Shown in pieces: positions 43,699-52,137 of a stretch of 64,000 bases of DNA; the stretch's first letter is position 1, and every line of letters starts with the position of its first letter. The stretch is taken from NCBI RefSeq assembly GCF_040066175.1, contig NZ_JBEAAM010000017.1, positions 1 through 64,000 of the forward strand, given 5' to 3'. Below the pieces are notes generated by a model. The model did not search any database, was not told the origin of the DNA, and was given only the letters and a program-made list of their open reading frames with translations. A program made the translations under genes and the position numbers. The DNA is from Solimonas sp040066175 (GTDB lineage Bacteria > Pseudomonadota > Gammaproteobacteria > Nevskiales > Nevskiaceae).

Positions 43699-45015
43699 TC
43701 AGCCACGCAGGCGTGCCAGCGTCTCGCGGTAGGGCCGCAGGCCGGCCGCGAGCAGGACGACGGCGGCGACGTTCGAGACCGTGCCGACGATCAGCAGCGA
43801 CCAGCGCAGCGCATGGTCGTCACGGAACACGTAGTCGGTGAACAGGGCGACCGCGGTCGGCCCCAGGCCCAGGCCGATCAGATTGACGATGAACAGATAG
43901 ACCGCCGAGGTCTGGCCGCGCATGCGGTTGGGCACGATCTCCTGGATCGCGGCCGGCGCGGCGCCGAACGGCATGCCCAGCGCGAAGGCCGCCGGCGACA
44001 TCGCGATCGCCGCCAGCGTGCCGCTCGGCGCGAGCAGGTAGGCCGCGCCGCTGAGCATGCAGATGACCGACGCGCAGATGCCGACGCGCAGCGCGGCGTC
44101 GTCCCGTCCGCGCAGCAGCCAGCGATCGGTGAGGCGGCCGCCGAAGACGATGCCGGCCGAGCCGAAGACCATCACGATCAGGCCATAGACGATGCCGACC
44201 TGGCCGGCGTCCCAGCCGTGCGTGCGCACGAAGAAGCTGGGGATCCAGGCGCCGGTGCCGTACGAGCAGAACGCCAGCATCGCGAAGCCGAGGTTGTGGC
44301 ACAGCACCGTGCGCCGGTTGCGCCACAGATAGGCGAAGACTTCGCCGAACGGTGCGACCGTGGCGGCGGCGCCGTGCCGCGGCGGTTCACGCACGAGCAG
44401 GAAGGCGAAACTGAACAGCACGCCGGCGCCGCCGAGGATCAGGAACACCAGCTGCCACGGCCGGATCTCGCCGACGACCGGCAGCACGACCGCGCCCTGC
44501 GCGGCGGCGAAGCGGATCACCAGGCCGCCGACCAGAAAGGCCAGGCCCGCGCCGAGGAAGATGCCCATCGAATAGACGCTGATCGCGGTGGCGCGCCGCT
44601 GCGGCGGAAAGTAGTCGGCGATCATCGAGAACGCGGCGGGCGACAGCGCCGCCTCGCCGACGCCGACGCCGACGCGATACAGGAACAGCTGGCCGTAGTG
44701 CTTGGCGGTGCCGCACAGCGCGGTCATCACGCTCCAGACGACGACGCCGGCGGCGATCAGCCCGCGCCGGCTCTTGCTGTCGGCGAGCCGGCCGAGCGGG
44801 ATGCCGAGGATCGTGTAGAAGATCGCGAACGAAAAGCCCATCAGTAGGCTCATCTGCGTGTCGCTGATGCCCAGGTCGCGGCGGATCGGTCCCACCAGCA
44901 GATTGAGGATCTGCCGGTCCACGAACGAGAACACGTAGGCGATCATCAGGATCGCGACGACGAACCACGCGTAGGCCTCGCCGCCGGGCGCGGCCGGCGT
45001 CTGCGGCTTGTTCAT
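43699..45015 (-). CDS. MFS transporter, spinster-like
   Basis: A 438-residue major facilitator. ATG 45015 follows a strong GGGGGAGA on its strand. Twelve hydrophobic helices; the helix 1 motif AYVFSFVDRQILNLLVGPI with its Asp-Arg pair and the cytosolic loop motif GRLADSKSRR are typical of the Spns/hexuronate-like branch that transports lipids or organic acids. It is the last gene of the leftward catabolic run and probably imports the substrate that the upstream enzymes degrade, 48 bases after the MDR gene. The substrate cannot be told from sequence. Confidence 0.87.
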   Translation of the reverse strand: MNKPQTPAAPGGEAYAWFVVAILMIAYVFSFVDRQILNLLVGPIRRDLGISDTQMSLLMGFSFAIFYTILGIPLGRLADSKSRRGLIAAGVVVWSVMTALCGTAKHYGQLFLYRVGVGVGEAALSPAAFSMIADYFPPQRRATAISVYSMGIFLGAGLAFLVGGLVIRFAAAQGAVVLPVVGEIRPWQLVFLILGGAGVLFSFAFLLVREPPRHGAAATVAPFGEVFAYLWRNRRTVLCHNLGFAMLAFCSYGTGAWIPSFFVRTHGWDAGQVGIVYGLIVMVFGSAGIVFGGRLTDRWLLRGRDDAALRVGICASVICMLSGAAYLLAPSGTLAAIAMSPAAFALGMPFGAAPAAIQEIVPNRMRGQTSAVYLFIVNLIGLGLGPTAVALFTDYVFRDDHALRWSLLIVGTVSNVAAVVLLAAGLRPYRETLARLRG

Positions 45016-45063
45016 TGACTCTCCCCCGAATGTCGCGGCCGTGGCCGCGATCTTCACCGCCTG

Positions 45064-46058
45064 CTACAGCTTCAGCACCAGCTTGCCGATGTTCTCGCCC
45101 TTGAACAACTTCAGCAGCGTTTCCGGGAACGTCTCCAGACCCTCGGCGATGTCCTCGCGCGTCTTCAGCCTGCCGGACGCGAGCCAGCCGGCCATCTCGC
45201 GCGCGGCCTCGCCGTAGCGGTCGGCCCAGTCGAACACGACCATGCCCTTCATGCTGGCGCGGTGGACCAGCAGCGACAGGTAGTTGCTCGGGCCCTTCAC
45301 CGGCGCGGTGTTGTTGTACTGCGAGATCGCCCCGCAGATGACGATGCGCGCGTGCATCGCCAGCTGCGTCAGCACGGCGTCGAGGATGTCGCCGCCGACG
45401 TTGTCGAAATACACATCGACGCCCTGCGGACAATGAGTCTTCAGCGCCTTCTTCACGTCTTCGGCCTTGTAGTCGATGCAGGCATCGAAGCCGAGCGCAT
45501 CGACGACGTAGCGGCACTTGTCGGCACCGCCGGCGATGCCGACGGCGCGGCAGCCCTTGATCTTCGCGATCTGGCCGACCACCTGGCCGACTGCACCGGC
45601 CGCGCCGGAGACGACGACGGTCTCGCCGGGTTTGGGCTGGCCGACTTCGAGCAGGCCGAAGTACGCGGTCATGCCGGGCATGCCCAGCGTGCCCAGGTAC
45701 ACCGGCAGCGGCGCGAGCTCGGGATCGACCGGGGTCACGCCCTTGCCGTTGGAGATCGCGTAGTCCTGCACGCCGAACAGGCCGACGACGTGTTGACCGA
45801 CGGCGAACTGTGGATGCTTCGATGCGACGATCCTGCCGACCGCGCCGGCGCGCATCACCTCGCCCAGACCCACCGGCGGCACGTAGGACTTGCCCTCGTT
45901 CATCCAGCCGCGCATCGCCGGATCGAGCGAGAGGTATTCGTTCTTCACCAGGAACTGGCCCTCGCCCGGCTCCGGCACCGGCGTTTCGACGAACTCGAAG
46001 TCGGCGCGCTGCACCATGCCCTGCGGACGGCGGGCGAGCTTGAATTGGCGGTTTTTAT

Positions 46059-46062
<4 letters not shown>
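45064..46062 (-). CDS. NADP-dependent zinc-free MDR reductase (CurA/PTGR-like)
   Basis: A 332-residue medium-chain reductase without zinc ligands. It has the LTB4DH/CurA signature: early FELVETPVPEPGEGQ-type N-terminus (here FEFVETPVPEPGEGQFLVKN), the DPAMRGWM motif and the nucleotide-binding VVSGAAGAVGQVVGQIAKIKG. Family members reduce the double bond of enones, often 15-oxo-prostaglandins or curcumin, and can act on 2-alkenals. Its start overlaps the stop of the acyl-CoA dehydrogenase upstream by four bases, so it belongs to the same operon. It might reduce an unsaturated intermediate formed by that enzyme. Confidence 0.88.
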
Positions 46063-47315
<1,253 letters not shown>

Positions 47316-47331
47316 CGGTAACTCCGTGTGT

Positions 47332-48387
47332 TCAGCGGCGGCCCAGGATCTTCTCGACCTGGGCCCATGCGAGATCGGCCAGCGGCCGCGCCGCCGCGCC
47401 CATCTGCGCGGCCTGGGCACTGGCCGCGGTGCCGTCCTTCACGCGCCCGGCGATGCCCTGCAGGATCGCCGCGAGCCGGAACAGGTTGTAGGCCATGTAG
47501 AAATCCCAGTGATCGGGATCGATGCCGCTGCGCCCGGTGCGCGCGCAGTACATGCGCACGTACTCCGCTTCCGTGGGGATGCCGAGCTCGGCGAGCCTGA
47601 CGCCGCCCAGGCCGCGGAACACGCCGGCAGGGATGTGCCAGGTCATGCAGTGGTAGGCGAAGTCGGCGAGCGGGTGGCCCAGCGTGGACAGCTCCCAGTC
47701 CAGCACCGCGAGCACGCGCGGCTCGGTCGGGTGGAAGATCATGTTGTCGAGGCGATAGTCGCCATGGACGATGCTGGTGTCCTCGCCCGGCGGGATGTGC
47801 TCGGGCAGCCAGGCGATCAGGCGATCCATCGCGTCGATGCGCTCGGTCTCGGAGGCGCGGTACTGCTTGGTCCAGCGGCCGATCTGGCGCGCGAAGTAGT
47901 TGCCCGGCTTGCCGTAGTCGGCGAGTCCGATCTTCGCGTAATCGACCCGGTGCAGCGCGGCGATCACGCGGTTCATCTCGTCGAACATCGCGCGCCGCAC
48001 GTCGGGCGTGTAGCCCGGCAGCGCCGGATCCCAGAGGATGCGGCCCTCGACGTGCTCCATGATGTAGAAGGCGGTGCCGATGACACCGTCGTCCTCGCAC
48101 AGGCAGTAGGTCTTGGCGACCGGCACGTCGGTTGCGGCCAGTGCGGTGATGACCGCGTACTCGCGATCGACCGCGTGCGCCGACGCCAGCAGCTTGCCGG
48201 GCGGCTTGCGCCGCAGCACGTAGGACGTGCCGCCGGCCGTCAGCTTGTAGGTCGGGTTCGACTGGCCGCCCTTGAACTGCTCGACGCTCAGCTCGCCGGA
48301 GAAGCCGGCGACGTGCTGCTGCATGTAGCGTTGCAGCGCCGCGACGTCGAAGCGATGGCGTTCCTGGACTGGAATGGTCGCACTCAT
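47332..48387 (-). CDS. APH-fold acyl-CoA hydroxyl kinase (ACAD10/11 kinase domain, LvaA-like)
   Basis: A 351-residue kinase of the aminoglycoside-phosphotransferase fold. The substrate/ATP residues are intact: GGQSNPTYKL (40-50), catalytic loop HGDYRLDN (208-215) and the metal-binding Asp230 in LDWELSTLG. The LDWELSTLGHPLADF form is typical of the group fused to acyl-CoA dehydrogenases in eukaryotes, not of antibiotic-resistance kinases. Such kinases phosphorylate the 4-hydroxyl of 4-hydroxyacyl-CoA. It starts one base after the end of the quinone-reductase-like gene, and the dehydrogenase follows 16 bases later. I see no gene for an LvaB-like small partner. Confidence 0.88.
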   Translation of the reverse strand: MSATIPVQERHRFDVAALQRYMQQHVAGFSGELSVEQFKGGQSNPTYKLTAGGTSYVLRRKPPGKLLASAHAVDREYAVITALAATDVPVAKTYCLCEDDGVIGTAFYIMEHVEGRILWDPALPGYTPDVRRAMFDEMNRVIAALHRVDYAKIGLADYGKPGNYFARQIGRWTKQYRASETERIDAMDRLIAWLPEHIPPGEDTSIVHGDYRLDNMIFHPTEPRVLAVLDWELSTLGHPLADFAYHCMTWHIPAGVFRGLGGVRLAELGIPTEAEYVRMYCARTGRSGIDPDHWDFYMAYNLFRLAAILQGIAGRVKDGTAASAQAAQMGAAARPLADLAWAQVEKILGRR

Positions 48388-48388
48388 C

Positions 48389-49372
48389 TCAGGACCCCTG
48401 CGGCGTGACGACGAGCTTGCCCGACACCTTGCGGTCCATCAGCTGGCGGATCGCCTCACCGCCGCGCTCGAGCGGGAAGGTGCCGGCGATGTGCGGTTTG
48501 AGCCTGCCTTCCTTGAGCCAGCCGAGCAGCGCACGCAGGTCCATCAGGTTGTTCATCGGCTCGCGCCGGGCGTAGTCGCCCCAGAACACGCCGACGAGCG
48601 AGGCGCCCTTGAGCAGCGGCAGGTTCAGCGGCAGCTTCGGGATCTCGCCGTTGGCGAACCCGATGACGAGATGCCGCCCACGCCAGGCGATCGAGCGGAA
48701 CGCGGCCTCGCTGTAGTCGCCGCCGACCGGGTCATAGACCACGTCCACGCCCTTGCCGCCGGTGATCTCCTTGAGCCGCGCCTTCAGGTCCTCGGTCGTG
48801 TAATCGAGCGTCTCGTCGGCGCCGTGGTCCTTGCACACCGCGAGCTTCTCCGCGCTCGACGCCGCGGCGATGACCTTGGCGCCCAGCGCCTTGCCGATCT
48901 CGATCGCGGCCAGCCCGACGCCGCCGGAGGCGCCGAGCACCAGCAGCGTCTCGCCGGCCTTGAGCGCGGCGCGGTCCTTGAGCGCGTGGTACGAGGTCGC
49001 GTAGGTCATCACGAACGACGCCGCGGTGACGAAGTCCAGTTCCGCCGGCATCGGGATCAGCGCACGCGCGTCGGCGAGCACTGCTTCCGCGAACGCGCCC
49101 CAGCCGGTGAAGCAGATCACTTTGTCGCCGGGCTTGACGTTCTTCACCTTGGCGCCGACCGCGGCGACGACGCCCGAACATTCGCCGCCGGGCGAGAACG
49201 GCAGTTCCGGCTTGAACTGGTACTTGTTCTGGATGATCAGCGTGTCCGGGAAGTTCACGCCGGCGGCGTGCACGCGCACCAGCGCCTGGTTCTCGTTGGG
49301 CACGAGGTCGGGCACGTTCTCGACGACGAGCGTCTCGGGCGGGCCGAAGGTCTTGCAGAGCAGGGCTTTCAT
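48389..49372 (-). CDS. Zinc-free MDR, NADPH:quinone oxidoreductase-like
   Basis: A 327-residue medium-chain dehydrogenase/reductase. The start MKALLCKTFGPPETLVVENV, GVNFPDTL and nucleotide-binding LLVLGASGGVGLAAIEIGK are all typical of QOR/enoyl reductases without zinc. It should reduce a quinone or an alpha,beta-unsaturated carbonyl with NADPH. A gap of about 100 bases that holds two REP-like repeats separates it from the upstream SDR gene, while its end is one base from the kinase gene. The upstream repeats could mark the end of a first mRNA segment in the operon. Confidence 0.87.
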   Translation of the reverse strand: MKALLCKTFGPPETLVVENVPDLVPNENQALVRVHAAGVNFPDTLIIQNKYQFKPELPFSPGGECSGVVAAVGAKVKNVKPGDKVICFTGWGAFAEAVLADARALIPMPAELDFVTAASFVMTYATSYHALKDRAALKAGETLLVLGASGGVGLAAIEIGKALGAKVIAAASSAEKLAVCKDHGADETLDYTTEDLKARLKEITGGKGVDVVYDPVGGDYSEAAFRSIAWRGRHLVIGFANGEIPKLPLNLPLLKGASLVGVFWGDYARREPMNNLMDLRALLGWLKEGRLKPHIAGTFPLERGGEAIRQLMDRKVSGKLVVTPQGS

Positions 49373-49394
49373 TTGAGCGGTCCTTGGCGGCTTT

Positions 49395-49420
49395 CGTCAT
49401 GCCCGCGCAGGCGGGCATCC
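49395..49420. repeat. REP-like palindromic repeat, copy B
   Basis: A 26-base palindromic element identical to the reverse complement of 32290-32315. It forms the left half of an inverted pair with 49440-49465 and lies between the QOR-like and SDR genes. Confidence 0.85.
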
Positions 49421-49439
49421 AGTGTTCGGGTTGTCCCGT

Positions 49440-49465
49440 GGATTCCCGCCTTCGCGGGAATGACG
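49440..49465. repeat. REP-like palindromic repeat, copy C
   Basis: The right half of the inverted pair: ATTCCCGCC-TTC-GCGGGAAT with flanking GG and GACG. It differs from copies A and B by compensatory changes that keep the hairpin. The ATTCCC-N8-GGGAAT layout is like the widespread proteobacterial repeats related to Neisseria dRS3. Confidence 0.8.
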
Positions 49466-49473
49466 AACTATGG

Positions 49474-50304
49474 TCATGGCATCGGGTTGGTCGGTGCGCG
49501 CTCGTCGAGGATGTCGCGCATGCGCGCCTCGATCGCGGGTTTGATGTTGGGGTGGGTCAGGATGTAGAAGCGGTCGGCCTTGACCGCGTCCATCGTGATC
49601 CGCGCGACCTCGGCGGCGCTGATCTTCCCCGAGCGCACCGCCTTGCGCACGCGCGCCTCGTAGGCCTCGGCGAGCGGATTCGCGGCCGACAGTTCCGGTG
49701 GACGGTGGCGGCCGGAGTCGGCGATGCCGGTGTTGACGAAGGCCGGGCACAGCACCGAGACGTGGATTCTGGCGCCGGCAGCGCGCAGCTCGTGGTGCAG
49801 GCACTCGGACAGCGTGACGACGCCGTGCTTGCTGACGCAGTACACGCTGGACGCCGGCACCGACAGCAGGCCGGCGACCGAGGCGGTGTTGACGACGTGG
49901 CATTCGTCCTGCTGCGCGAGCATGCGCGGCACGAACGCCTGCACGCCGTGCACGACGCCCATCAGGTTCACGCCCAGCACCCAGCGCCACTCGTCGGTGG
50001 TGGTCGTCCACGTCGGACCGGCGACGGCGACGCCGGCGTTGTTGAACAGCAGGTGCGCGGCGCCGTACTGCGCGTAGGTCCGCTCGGCCAGCGCCTGCAC
50101 CGAGTCGGCCTGGGACACGTCGCAGCGCTGCAGCAGCGCTGCGGTGCCGGCGGGCAGCAGCGCCTGCGTGCCTTCGAGGCCGGCCGCGTCGATGTCCGCC
50201 AGCACCAGGCGCATGTTCTCGGCGGCGCACAGCAGCGCCAGCTCGCGGCCGAAGCCGCTGCCGGCGCCGGTGATGACGGCGACTTTGTCCTTGAGATCCT
50301 TCAT
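49474..50304 (-). CDS. Short-chain dehydrogenase/reductase
   Basis: A 276-residue SDR. NADP-binding TGAGSGFG at residues 12-19, NNAG at 88-91, catalytic Ser142, Tyr155 and Lys159 (YCVSK). ATG 50304 lies directly after AGGAGG, which is too close for a good ribosome-binding site, so an in-frame GTG at 50322 might be the real start; the SDR fold begins correctly from either. The gene starts only 18 bases after the upstream SDR. The C-terminal stretch YILTHPNIKPAIEARMRDIL is common in SDRs of lipid breakdown clusters. It may oxidise a hydroxy group of the substrate; the exact reaction is unknown. Confidence 0.85.
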   Translation of the reverse strand: MKDLKDKVAVITGAGSGFGRELALLCAAENMRLVLADIDAAGLEGTQALLPAGTAALLQRCDVSQADSVQALAERTYAQYGAAHLLFNNAGVAVAGPTWTTTTDEWRWVLGVNLMGVVHGVQAFVPRMLAQQDECHVVNTASVAGLLSVPASSVYCVSKHGVVTLSECLHHELRAAGARIHVSVLCPAFVNTGIADSGRHRPPELSAANPLAEAYEARVRKAVRSGKISAAEVARITMDAVKADRFYILTHPNIKPAIEARMRDILDERAPTNPMP

Positions 50305-50322
50305 CCTCCTGCGCTCCCGCAC

Positions 50323-51114
50323 TTACGCCGTCAGGTAACCGCCATCGACGTTCAGACAGACGCCGGTGGTGTAGCTCGCCGCCGGCGAGACGAGGTACAG
50401 CACCGCGCCGGCCATTTCGTCGGGATGCGCGACGCGCGCCATCGGCACCTTGCCACCCATGAGCTTCATCATCTGCGGGTTGTTGACCAGCGCGGACGCA
50501 AACTTGGTGTCGGTGATGCCGGGCAGCAGCGCGTTGACGCGCACGCCGTCCGGTGCCCATTCCTTGGCGCAGGCCTGCGTCAGCGAGATCACCGCCGCCT
50601 TGGTGATCGAGTAGATGCCCTGGAAGGGACCCGGAATCACGCCGTTGACCGAGGCGGTGTTGACGATGCTGCCGCCACCGCCGCGCTTCATCAGCTTGTA
50701 GCCCTGCGTGGACATGAAGAAATAGCCGCGGATGTTGACGTCCACGGTCTTCTGGAACGCGCCGAGATCGGTGTCGGCGATCGGGCCGAAGTAGGGATTG
50801 GCCGCGGCGTTGTTGACCAGGATGTCGAGACGCCCGTGCGTCTTCTCGACGTGTGCGTACACCGCGTCGATCTGCGCCATCTCGCCGATGTGGCAGGCAA
50901 ACGCCTCGGCCTTGCCGCCGGCGGCGCGGATCTCGGACGCGACGCGCTCGCAGCCGTCGATCCTGCGGCTGGAGACGATGACCTGCGCACCGTAGGCGGC
51001 CAGCGTCCTGGCAATCGATTCGCCGATGCCGCGGCTGGCGCCGGTGACGAGCGCCAGCTTGCCGCTGAGGTCGAACATCGCCTTGGGCGGCGGGGTGGGG
51101 TTGGCGGTCGTCAT
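50323..51114 (-). CDS. SDR-family oxidoreductase (3-oxoacyl-reductase/DHRS4-like)
   Basis: A 263-residue classical SDR. TGASRGIG lies at residues 24-31, NNAA at 101-104, the catalytic set is Ser155, Tyr168 and Lys172 (YSITK), and the C-terminus LNVDGGYLTA is typical. ATG 51114 has GGAG seven bases upstream. It is the first gene of the leftward catabolic run and faces the LysR gene across a short AT-rich region, so LysR control is likely. Its role is probably hydroxyacyl or keto-group oxidation and reduction within the same pathway. Confidence 0.88.
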   Translation of the reverse strand: MTTANPTPPPKAMFDLSGKLALVTGASRGIGESIARTLAAYGAQVIVSSRRIDGCERVASEIRAAGGKAEAFACHIGEMAQIDAVYAHVEKTHGRLDILVNNAAANPYFGPIADTDLGAFQKTVDVNIRGYFFMSTQGYKLMKRGGGGSIVNTASVNGVIPGPFQGIYSITKAAVISLTQACAKEWAPDGVRVNALLPGITDTKFASALVNNPQMMKLMGGKVPMARVAHPDEMAGAVLYLVSPAASYTTGVCLNVDGGYLTA

Positions 51115-51139
51115 CGGGCGCTCCGGGCTCCTGGAAGTT

Positions 51140-51163
51140 GCGCCAGCCTAGGCGCCAGCCTAG
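51140..51163. repeat. Perfect 12-bp tandem duplication
   Basis: GCGCCAGCCTAG occurs twice back to back (51140-51151 and 51152-51163), between the SDR start and the AT-rich LysR control region. It lies in the probable mRNA leader of the SDR-first operon. This could be a recent slippage event. Confidence 0.75.
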
Positions 51164-51173
51164 GATCGGTCCA

Positions 51174-51215
51174 ATGAATAATGTGAATCACAAAAAATAA
51201 TATTCATGCATTCAT
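51174..51215. promoter_or_regulatory. Divergent LysR control region
   Basis: An AT-rich island in very G+C-rich surroundings. It holds an inverted pair ATGAATA (51174-51180) and TATTCAT (51201-51207), a central palindrome TGTGAATCACA (51182-51192) and another ATTCAT half-site at 51210-51215. TAATAT at 51198-51203 may be a -10 box for the LysR gene, which would leave a very short leader. Such symmetry is expected for LysR binding between divergent genes. Confidence 0.6.
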
Positions 51216-52137
51216 GGCCATGCAGCTGAACCGCATCGACCTGAACCTGCTGGTCGTGCTCGACGCGATCTTCAGCGAGGGCGGCATCACCCGGGCCGGC
51301 GAGAAGCTGCACCTGACGCAGCCGGCGATCAGCCACGCGCTCGGCCGTTTGCGCGAGCTGTTCGGCGATCCGCTGTTCGTGCGCGAGGGCCGGCGCATGG
51401 TGCCGACGCCGCTGGCGCGCAGCCTGACGCAGCCGGTGCGGCGCGCGCTGCACAGCCTCGAAGTCGCGCTCAACGAGGTGCAGCAGTTCGATGCGGCGAC
51501 GACCCAGCGGCATTTCAACATCGCCGTGCGCGACGTGCTCGAAGCGATGGTGCTGCCGCCGCTGATGGTCGAGGTCGCGCGCGACGCGCCGTCGGTGGAC
51601 ATCAGCGCGATCCGCGCCGACCGCCGCACGCTGGAGTCGGAGCTGGCGTCCGGCGGCCTCGATGCCGCGCTCGACGTGCTGCTGCCGGTATCGGAGGACG
51701 TGCGCCACCAGCGCATCTCGATGGACCGGCTCGTCGTCGTCGCGCGCCGCAACCATCCGGCGACGAGGAAGGCGTTCGATCTCGCCGCCTACCTGCGCGC
51801 ACACCACGTGCTGGTCAGTTCCCGGCGCAGCGGGCCGGGGCTGGAGGACGTCGAACTCAACCGCCAGGGACTGCGGCGGCGCATCCGCCTGCGCTGCCAG
51901 CACTACTTCGCGGCGTGCCGCGTGGTCAGCGAGACCGACCTGCTGCTGACCATGCCGGAGCGCTATGCGCGCATTGCCAACAAGCAGTTCGGCAACCGCA
52001 TCCTGTCATTCCCGATGCAGATGCCGTCGATGGATGCCTATCTGTACTGGCACGCCAGCGTGGACAACGACCCGGCCAACCGCTGGCTGCGCGAACGGCT
52101 CATCGCGACGACGGAATCCGCTGCCGGACGCGGCTGA
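51214..52137 (+). CDS. LysR-family transcriptional regulator
   Basis: A 307-residue LysR regulator. The winged helix-turn-helix is near the N-terminus (IDLNLLVVLDAIFSEGGITR, LHLTQPAISHALGRLRELFG, about residues 8-50), followed by a two-lobe effector domain (about 95-300) resembling NodD/LeuO-type sensors. It is divergent from the SDR-first operon and probably activates it when the substrate or a CoA derivative is present. The start may be ATG 51220 rather than 51214, since the first overlaps a half-site of the operator. The 3-prime end overlaps the convergent M14 gene by 38 bases. Confidence 0.9.
   Translation: MAMQLNRIDLNLLVVLDAIFSEGGITRAGEKLHLTQPAISHALGRLRELFGDPLFVREGRRMVPTPLARSLTQPVRRALHSLEVALNEVQQFDAATTQRHFNIAVRDVLEAMVLPPLMVEVARDAPSVDISAIRADRRTLESELASGGLDAALDVLLPVSEDVRHQRISMDRLVVVARRNHPATRKAFDLAAYLRAHHVLVSSRRSGPGLEDVELNRQGLRRRIRLRCQHYFAACRVVSETDLLLTMPERYARIANKQFGNRILSFPMQMPSMDAYLYWHASVDNDPANRWLRERLIATTESAAGRG

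Noticed and set aside
47332..48387. Aminoglycoside resistance kinase
   Set aside because: The APH fold is present, but the sequence type and the neighbouring dehydrogenase fit the acyl-CoA kinase group, not antibiotic modification.
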